From assembly GCF_019703515.2 (NCBI RefSeq), contig NC_059368.1:37401831-37465830 (forward strand): a stretch of 64,000 nucleotides of DNA, written 5' to 3'. The notes beneath the pieces are model-generated. The model did not search any database. It was given only the letters and a program-made list of their open reading frames with translations, and was not told the DNA's origin. This DNA is from Myxocyprinus asiaticus. Taxonomy: Eukaryota > Chordata > Actinopteri > Cypriniformes > Catostomidae. This document shows, piece after piece, positions 57,110-64,000 of the stretch. Position 1 is the stretch's first letter. Each line of letters begins with the position of its first letter. The translations under genes were made by a program, and so were the position numbers.

Positions 57110-57480
57110 TTTTTAAAATGGGATTTCATCAGATCCTTCATAAAAGAGTTGTGAGCCATGAACAAAACCAACCAGTTGTGAGGTAAATCACAACACTGAC
57201 ACAAATTTTGATTTGAAGCAAAAGTGTGTTCAGACAAAAAGACAAAGGTACAAGACTGTGTACTTAACATCTTTCATGAGGGAATGAACTACAATCCCAT
57301 GAAGCACTTCGAATGACGTAATCAAATTAAAAACAAAGGATAAAAACTATTAAATTAAACTTTTTATTATAAGTATAGAAAAAAATACTTTTAATTTTAT
57401 TGAAAACTGTTCAGATTATATACAAATAAATAAGTTGTTTACGAGTGTAGGGAGACCAGCCAAACACACACTGCATCAGA
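57110..57480. repeat. Interspersed repeat, copy 2 of 2
   Basis: Diverged relative of 20755-21130 in the same orientation (shared ACTACAATCCCATGAAGCA and ATACAAATAAATAAG). The minus frame 57004-57270 overlaps it and the L1 edge; it is not a gene. Confidence 0.65.
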
Positions 57481-57486
57481 TACCGA

Positions 57487-57489
<3 letters not shown>

Positions 57490-57533
<44 letters not shown>
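57490..57533. repeat. (CA)22 microsatellite
   Basis: A pure CA tract of 44 bases. Confidence 0.97.
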
Positions 57534-57535
<2 letters not shown>

Positions 57536-57795
57536 AATTTTTATATGCTCATTATAGATATGTTTTTGTTTGCCTATCAAGCTCTTATCCTCATGGGCAA
57601 AACTGGCTAGTCCCCACGATGTATATGATATTTTGTCCCCACAATGTAAGCCAAACCCGAACCACATACACATTCAAATACTTAACTCCCATGACGCTCT
57701 TACAGAGGTGTCCACTGACTTCAGTCCTTTCAGAGTCTATAAATAGACTTTTCTTTCCATTACAGTCTATGTGGTAAACATACAGTAGAATTAAT

Positions 57796-58017
57796 TAAAA
57801 GGAATATTTTAGGCAAAAAAAAAAATGGACAGCATCTGTGATATGTCTTTTTGGTTCTAGTGAGTGTAGTAACCAAACATGATGCACCATTTTCTATTCT
57901 GGATGGGAACACAGGGTAGACGCAAACTTCAGCAGAAATAAAAGAAAAATGGTTTGGAATTACATGAGGGTAAGTAAATAATAAGAACATTGATTTTTGG
58001 GAGAACTCTCTCTTTAA
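57796..58017. mobile_element. Diverged MITE, relative of 32878-33255
   Basis: The right end TTTGGAATTACATGAGGGTAAGTAAAT...GGGAGAACTCTCTCTTTAA is the inverse of the start of the MITE family (AAAGGGATAGTTCAC...CATTTACTCACCCTCA). The left end is poorly preserved. Confidence 0.55.
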
Positions 58018-58687
58018 AAACTCATGGGAGAGTACAAACTCCTATTTAAGATTTTTCACTTCTAATTTGTGACTATACAACAAAGAGTAACCAACACATA
58101 AGACGGGAAGACTGACCCTGTTTTGTGTGTGTGTGTGTTGCAGGAGGACAGCAGAGATGGTGTTTCCACAGGGTTCATGATGTTAAGAGACAGCTACAGT
58201 GGGAGGATGGGCCACAGCCAAGGTCAAAGGATAGTGTAATGTGCAGAGGGCTGTCATTCAGATGATCTCTGCCAATCAGATTAAATTCATTTAGGGCCAA
58301 AACACCAAAGTTACACTAGAAAACAAAAGCCATCTTTATTATTCTTTCTCAGTTTGGATTCTTCACACTAACTTTGTCAGCCACATGTGATTTCCATTCA
58401 AGATCTTGTTAGGGAAGTGTTTGTGTGTGTGGCTATGTGAGGGAGAGGGGGCAGGGGTGTATGAGAGAGGAAGTCCAGAGAGATTGTTTTACAGGACTCT
58501 GGGCAGAGCTGGCGCAAGCGAGAGAACGGGAGAATAGACGAGCGCAGTGCAGCCTTAAGAGTCTGGAGTAAGAAGAAGAAAAAGTATCCAGAGAAGAAAG
58601 AGTCGCAAGAACAGAGGAAGAGCGCTGTAGCAGGGGAACATAATCATACACATTGCCAGGGCTCGCAAAGTCACTGCGGGTGGAATC

Positions 58688-58783
58688 ATGGCCTCTTTGC
58701 TGCTTCGATCTGTCTGTTTTCTCGGTATCCTGTCTGCACTCATACTTGCAGCTTACTCGCAAGAGTTTAACACAGTTTACAGG
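58688..58783 (+). CDS. First coding exon of a secreted protein
   Basis: ATG has A at -3 and G at +4, a strong start context. The 32 codons read MASLLLRSVCFLGILSALIL then AAYSQEFNTVYR. This is a typical signal peptide: one Arg, a hydrophobic core of about 14 residues and a likely cut after YSQ or AYS. The exon ends AGG|GTAAGTC at 58783/58784, a consensus donor, in phase 0. The 200 bases before it are purine-rich with interspersed CGs, unlike the AT-rich surroundings, and fit a 5' UTR/promoter region; no TATA box is obvious. The protein should enter the secretory pathway; the rest of the gene would lie to the right, beyond a long first intron. I do not recognise the protein. It is too short for the usual ORF cut-off and is missed by ORF calling. 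Confidence 0.65.
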
Positions 58784-59477
58784 GTAAGTCCTCTCTTTTT
58801 GGCTGAGAAAAGATAAAGATTTTCTCATTTGAATTAATGTCATATAACAAAAATCTCAGAATGGTCCAGAACTAAGGTTATATATGTATTTTTAAGTATA
58901 AAAGTGCATGCTGTGGGTCTAGTGCTGTTATTATATGCACATATGCTTTTTATTTCAGAGCAAGTTCTGGAATATTTGAATTGTACTGCACTCTTTTTAG
59001 CTCTGCGTTCACACCCTATTGCACTGTTTCCAAGTTCCAAGAGCGTGATCAAATTCTCCCAAAACCAATGTGTTTGAACTGTGCTATTCATCTGAGTTTT
59101 ATAGCTCTATGCTGTTACTGTACATCAACAAGCACCTTATTTGTGTCCATTTTTATTTTTCCTACGGAATTTCAGGAGAAGCATCTGAGACAAATTGATC
59201 CTTGAATGAAAGATGAGTCAGAACTCTATTAAGTGTTCTGAACTGTGAGAGAGCAATCTTTGAGCAGTAATACTTTGGGTGTTGAATCTAATGTCATATT
59301 GACATTCAGGGTTGAGTGTTTAATATGCCATGAAAACAAGCTGCAAAAAGTTCTAAATTGAGAGAGGGGTTTATGCATATGTGTAAGTGTGTGTGCCGTG
59401 GTCTGGAAAATTGCTCCCCTCAGCAGCTGTTGATCGTCTAGATCCTGAGGTTCTGAGGGCAATGTCACTCCTCACAG

Positions 59478-59623
59478 GAACCTCAGCGGAGGTGAATGGA
59501 GGACATCTGGTATGGGGACGTACTGCTCCAGTGGGCAGCTATGCGAGTGGGACCACTTATATCTGTACCAATGCATTCACTGTGGATCAGAAGAGAAAAA
59601 AGCTCTGTTCTAAAACCCAGTGA
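59478..59623 (+). other. Candidate exon, sushi-like
   Basis: An acceptor-like TGTCACTCCTCACAG precedes 59478. In one frame the sequence reads GTSAEVNGGHLVWGRTAP, VGSYASGTTYICTNAFTVD and KRKKLCSKTQ*. NG.LVW....VGS.....Y.C...F is reminiscent of a sushi/CCP domain, but only two of the four Cys are visible and there is no C-terminal G.W. Splicing from the phase-0 exon at 58783 to this acceptor would give a stop after five codons, so it does not join that exon in this form. It could be a chance frame or a decayed exon. Confidence 0.2.
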
Positions 59624-59689
59624 CCTGTCTAACTAGAGAGCATCTTCCAAATCAACATTTTAGTTAGGATGCTTAGAACCCCGCTAAAA

Positions 59690-59925
59690 ATGGTTAAAAC
59701 AGGCCTTGGCTGGTTAGCTGTTTTAATCCTGCCTAAGCTGGTTTAAACTGGTCTCCCAGCCTGGCTAAGCTTGTCTTCATCTGCTCTATCTGGTCTCCCA
59801 ACCAGCCCAAGCTGGTTTTGCTGAGAGGTCAGCTGGTCTCCTATCCTGATCCACTGAAAAGTACCCAAAACGCTTCAAAAGCCAGAGCTTGGGCTGGTTT
59901 AAATGTAAAAAAAATATATATATTT
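59690..59925. repeat. GCTGGTCTCCCAGCC-type repeat
   Basis: Short related units (CTGGTCTCCCAGCCTGGCTAAG, CTGGTCTCCCAACCAGCCC-like and their inverses such as GCTTGGGCTGGTTT) recur in both orientations. This is a common cyprinid non-coding repeat. No gene. Confidence 0.6.
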
Positions 59926-61619
59926 TTAGTTTTTTCAGCATGGAAGATATTTGTCTATGTAAAGAGTAGACAGCAAGGGAGCCCACTAGGGTTTGGAACA
60001 GAGCTTTAATGTTTGAAACAAGATGATAGCTCTTAAAATTAACATAAAATATACCAGCACTGATATAACCCTCACAGTTTTGAAGTTACTTGACCTGATT
60101 TTAAGATCTTCAGTTCTAATTAAAGGAGTGTTAAGGCTTAGTTTAGTTTGATTATACTATAGATTGGCTCAAGAGGCTCTCATGTGAATGTAGTCAGATT
60201 GTCTGAAATTAAGTAATGATGTTAATCTCATGAGCTGGTCTGCACAGTTGAGTGTTTCTGAGTTGGTGTGTGACATGTTGAAATGAACACTTAGTGTGTT
60301 TTCATCCTCTCACTGTATCTCAAAAGGGAAATGTCAGTAACTCAACTGAATTGATTCACTGAAGTAATGTAAAAAGTGTAAGAAAGAGAGAAGGAAAGAG
60401 AGATAGATTGCAGACGAGGAGGAAACGGTTGTTGCCATTTGCGAGAATGTCTCTGACAGGCCTGAAATGTGTTTATATTGGCCAATGTGGTTCCAACTCA
60501 GGACTGATGACACTTTGGATCAAGTTCAGTTTTAATCATCATATATGCTTTGGTTACAAGCATTCCAAATTTGACTGTAATGCATGCAGAAGGCAATCGT
60601 GACTAACAGCTAGCTGTGTGCTTTTGTAGTCAGGCTTTTGACTATCGGCATGAAGTCATGGTCAACTTTGCAGCATATTCTGGCCAAGAACGGCCACTTA
60701 GACAGGAAGTGTTCATCTGACTGACATGCCAAGCAACCAAACCCAGTCATTAGTTCTTCCTCAGAAGTGCACATTATATCTACCAGGTACCTTATACCAC
60801 AACTTTATTTCCAGGCGGACTCATATAAACATGTGAACTTTAATTCCTAAAAGTTGTGTAAAGCCAGCCATTCAGATTGGGGCTTGTGGTTTTGGCAAGT
60901 GCTTGCCATTTCTGTGTGCAATATGCATCACAGTCTGTGGACGTGCAATCTGAGACTGAGACTATGCATTTTTTAGCTTGGCTACATGATAACCAACATA
61001 AATTGGCATGTCTGGGAAACAAAAAAAAGAAAACCTTACATTTTACAGTAGATCTAGAACTTTCTACTGAACAGTTAAAAGTATGAAGTTATTTGTACGC
61101 TACAAAATGAAATGCACATTCAGTGCCACATTCTATACACAATATATCCTGATTCATGAGTTTATGATAAAACATTTTAACAATCAATTCTTTGTTTCAA
61201 GTTCTTCTTCAAACGAGTTCACAGAACTATAAAATGAACAGAGTCTTAAACATTGCTATCATACAAGAATGCAAACATACTTTCAGTTTCTGGATAATCA
61301 TTCCTGCTTGAAAATAATCCATTAGGGCTGATACTGTATTTGTGTGTAAATGAGTGATTCCTGATTACATTGTTTCCACCCTGTTTGATTTATTTGTAAT
61401 TGTTCAGCAGGTAAAGCCATCCTTTGAATGAAACCTTGGACTCAAAGAGCCAACTCTGGTTATATAAAACTGATTCAGAATTAAATTTCCTGTCTTATTA
61501 TAACTGTAATCAGCTCCTCTTATATTCTGAGGAGAGAAAAAAAAAACAGTTCAGTTGGAGCAGAGATTGCTCAGATATTTACTCTCTATCAAATTATAGT
61601 GGGTTCTACACTGTTGAGA

Positions 61620-61830
61620 CAGTGAGAGTGTGTGGTGTGTGAAGGTCGGCTTTGTTCTGCCTGCAGAGGGAGAGGATTGAATTAAATACTTCTCACTACA
61701 CTACATTGATGTCGTGCCACTCAATAGTCCGGCAGAGAGTTCAGAGGGTATGAAAGAAATTCTGCATATCGAAATATGCGGCTCGTTATCAGGGGCTACA
61801 GCGTAAAATTAAAGTGACTGCACTATACCT
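61620..61830. repeat. Duplicated block, copy 1
   Basis: GTGTGTGAAGGTCGGCTTTG, CTCACTACACTA, TGCCACTCAATAGT and GCAGAGAGTTC are shared in order with 62384-62600. Confidence 0.8.
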
Positions 61831-62383
61831 TCAAATATACCTGCATTGATACAACCCCCCAAAGTAGGTGTATACCTGTGACCATGTTTAACTGATTGAT
61901 CCTAAATAAATCTTTGACATATACTTTTTTTTTGTTTGTTTGTTTTGTCCAGGTACTCAAAAATCAATGTCCTAACAACTTAAACACCGTGAATAAGGAC
62001 TCTCAAATTTCATATGCAAACATACACTCAAGGCAGAGGTTTGGATTCTCACGCTGTTCAGCAATGACTCAAACACGGAATCTGCTCCAGCTTCCCACGA
62101 TCCTTTGCTCTGAGAGTGCCCTGTGTGTATGTTCTCAGGACAGCTGTTTAGCAGTCTGGTAAATCTAATCATTACCCTAGGGGACCGCTAAAATACTGTA
62201 GCGCTTACATTAACTTATGCCTTCATTTTCCAGGAGGCATCCTCAGAAACATTTGAGCTTATTGACTCATTTTAAACATCTTTTAATCTCTGAAGCAGCC
62301 CGTCCTATGTTCACGAAACAGTTCAGAAACAGAGTGCTCATTTACGCGAGTTGTAGTGCATTCTACGCAGTTCAGAAGCAATA

Positions 62384-62600
62384 CCGTGAGAGTGTGTGAA
62401 GGTCGGCTTTGTTCAGTCGGAGATGACTGAATTAAATAGTTCTCACTACACTATATTGCTGTCATGCCACTCAATAGTACAGCAGAGAGTTCTGAGGGCA
62501 TGTTTATCGGGGGCAGAGAGTTCTGAGGGCATGTTTATCGGGGGCTGCATTATACAATTAAAACGTTTTACTATATACACCTTTATACAGCTGATAAAAC
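62384..62600. repeat. Duplicated block, copy 2, with 31-bp repeat
   Basis: Second copy of 61620-61830, about 760 bases further on. It contains its own tandem repeat: GCAGAGAGTTCTGAGGGCAT with the following bases, starting at 62482 and 62513 (period 31). Confidence 0.8.
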
Positions 62601-63629
62601 ACTCACAGATTCTTGAAACATGGAGACAAAAAATAGTCAGCAACTTAGCTTATTCAGTGCATAGGTTGTGTAAATTAGGTATACACATCTATGTAATTTT
62701 GTTTGTGATCCATGTGTTTATTGGCAGGATCTAAAGGTGATAAGAAGCTCTGGCTTAGACCCTCACTGTTTTGTTAGCAACATGATGATTCACATTAACC
62801 CACAACCAGAAGAAAGAGGAAAATATGGCATTGAACAGAATGAGTTTGTCAATCCTGTTTGAATCTCTTAAGAGGAACACCAAACCTGATGAGACTTTTC
62901 CTTCTTGCATTGCATTCACACACACAAATGTAACCCCCATAGTGACGTCATCCAGTGTCGACCATTTTTCATCTGATGTCGTTTGCACTCGCAATTCAAT
63001 AGCAACAAAAAAATCAATGGCTGCAACTGAAGAAAAAAAAAAGAGCAGCCTGACTTGCTGCCTAATCAGTTAATGGATTAACCAACTGCGTTTTTTAATG
63101 AATGGAACTCTTAAGAAAAATAGTCTAAGAACAGTTTGAAAAGCAAATTATGTTCATCCCACTTCCGTATACAACCTCCGAAGGCAGTATTTTATAGTTT
63201 TCAGATGCAGCCAACAACACCAGCAGAGGACACCAGGATTGTAGCTACAATTTGGTTAGGGCTGTTTTACACAAATAGTGTCTTCAGGTTACAGTCTTTA
63301 CACTGTGTGCGTGAGCCGTGCATACAGAGTGTGGTGCTGTTTCCCGAAGCTGCAGTGAGAGGAGAGATGAGGTGCCTATTTTAACCACACAGCACACACT
63401 GAGCTCAATGGAAAACATGTTGAAAATGTACTATAAACCTATTTATCAACACAATCTTTTACAATAAAAGCTTTTATGACCCAAAATAAAATACTGTAAA
63501 ACTACTCACCCATTGACTGAATAAAAGACATCTTGATGCAAGTTAACTAAGCAGTAAAAGGCATGCCACACTTTCCTCATGTAAACTAGATTTCATGACG
63601 GTTTAGTTTATAATAGAGTAAAACTTCTC

Positions 63630-64000
63630 GGTTACTGTTGTAACCTCCGTTCCCTGATGGAGGGAACGAGATGTTGTGTCGTTGTAGTGACACTAGGGGT
63701 CGCCCTTGGGAGCCCCAAACACAAAATTTGCATTCCACTCCCCCATACATACGGGTATAAAAGGAGCTGGCTCGCAACCACTCATTCAGGTTTTGTGCTG
63801 AGGAGCTGAGACAAGGTCCCGGCCATTTCAGCGGATAGTACCGCATTGTGGCAAGAGGGACACAATGTCTCATTCTCTCCATCAGGGAACGGAGGTTACA
63901 ACAGTAACCAAGACGTTCCCCTTCTGTCACTCACTCAACGTTGTGTCAATGTAGTGACACTAGGGGTCCCTATAGACAAACGGCACAACAGCTGGACCAT
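63630..64000 (+). mobile_element. DIRS1-like element end, runs off window
   Basis: It contains GTAGTGACACTAGGGGTC twice (about 63687 and 63954) and TATAAAAGGAGCTGG followed by CAACCACTCATTCAG as in the copies at 7024 and 43859. A perfect 33-bp inverted pair (63630-63662 and 63877-63909) surrounds the promoter. No gag start is reached. The minus frame 63586-63930 is a shadow. Confidence 0.65.
63756..63762 (+). promoter_or_regulatory. TATA box of third DIRS1-like copy
   Basis: TATAAAA in the same context as at 7172 and 45297 (minus), about 25 bases before CACTCATTCAG. Confidence 0.55.

Larger units (their letters stand above)
58784..63629 (+). other. Likely first intron; repeats inside
   Basis: No exon compatible with phase 0 and a good acceptor was recognised. 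Contents: a possible exon at 59478-59623, a GCTGGTCTCCC-type repeat at 59690-59925, and a duplicated block (61620-61830 and 62384-62600). Other frames here have no domains. Confidence 0.35.

Noticed and set aside
58145..58240. Possible terminal exon after TGTGTGTTGCAG, reading EDSRDGVSTGFMMLRDSYSG to a stop
   Set aside because: The acceptor is a GT-rich tract, no upstream exon is visible in the window, and the peptide matches nothing I know. Transcript evidence would be needed.

Overview
This window looks like nuclear DNA of a ray-finned fish, most likely cypriniform. That is inferred from the mix of repeats: several Tc1-type elements, DIRS1-like and L1/L2-type retroelements, a fish tRNA-derived SINE, many short foldback elements and long dinucleotide runs. 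There are no bacterial-style operons, no rRNA genes, no genuine tRNA genes and no CRISPR array. Almost every long open frame is a decaying transposable-element protein or a chance frame.

Layout. 1-4.3 kb: solo LTRs, a short TG...CA repeat, a BED-finger exon of a transposon and a degenerate minisatellite. 4.4-14 kb: two copies of one Tc1 family (A 4398-5849, B 10317-11719) with different lesions, a DIRS1-like gag fragment with its TATA box, a hAT-type non-autonomous element and a third Tc1-type element (12431-14003). 15-27 kb: solo LTRs, a probable LTR pair, foldback repeats, a tandem duplication and a SINE. 28-31 kb: a nearly complete L2/jockey-type LINE on the minus strand. 32-39 kb: foldback MITEs and two further Tc1-type relics. 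41-45.4 kb: a graveyard holding gypsy gag, a LINE C-terminus with an endonuclease-like motif, DIRS/Ngaro-type RT-RNase H and, facing it, a DIRS1-like gag. 46-57 kb: a second SINE, a 115-bp-arm inverted-repeat element carrying a conserved but unclassified protein fragment, a deleted L1, and a full-length minus-strand L1 (49453-57012) bounded by a 20-bp target-site duplication and split by a piggyBac-type element at TTAA.

The only convincing host coding sequence is 58688-58783 (+): a 32-codon first exon with strong start context, a signal peptide and a consensus splice donor in phase 0. The rest of that gene lies to the right, probably outside the window. A weaker candidate exon lies at 59478-59623.

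No cooperating gene system is visible. The value of the window is a well-resolved record of nested insertions and of how transposon genes break: loss of a palindrome that encodes a catalytic residue, symmetric TIR changes, CpG decay to stop codons and internal deletions. The most unusual object is the inverted-repeat element at 47066-47636.
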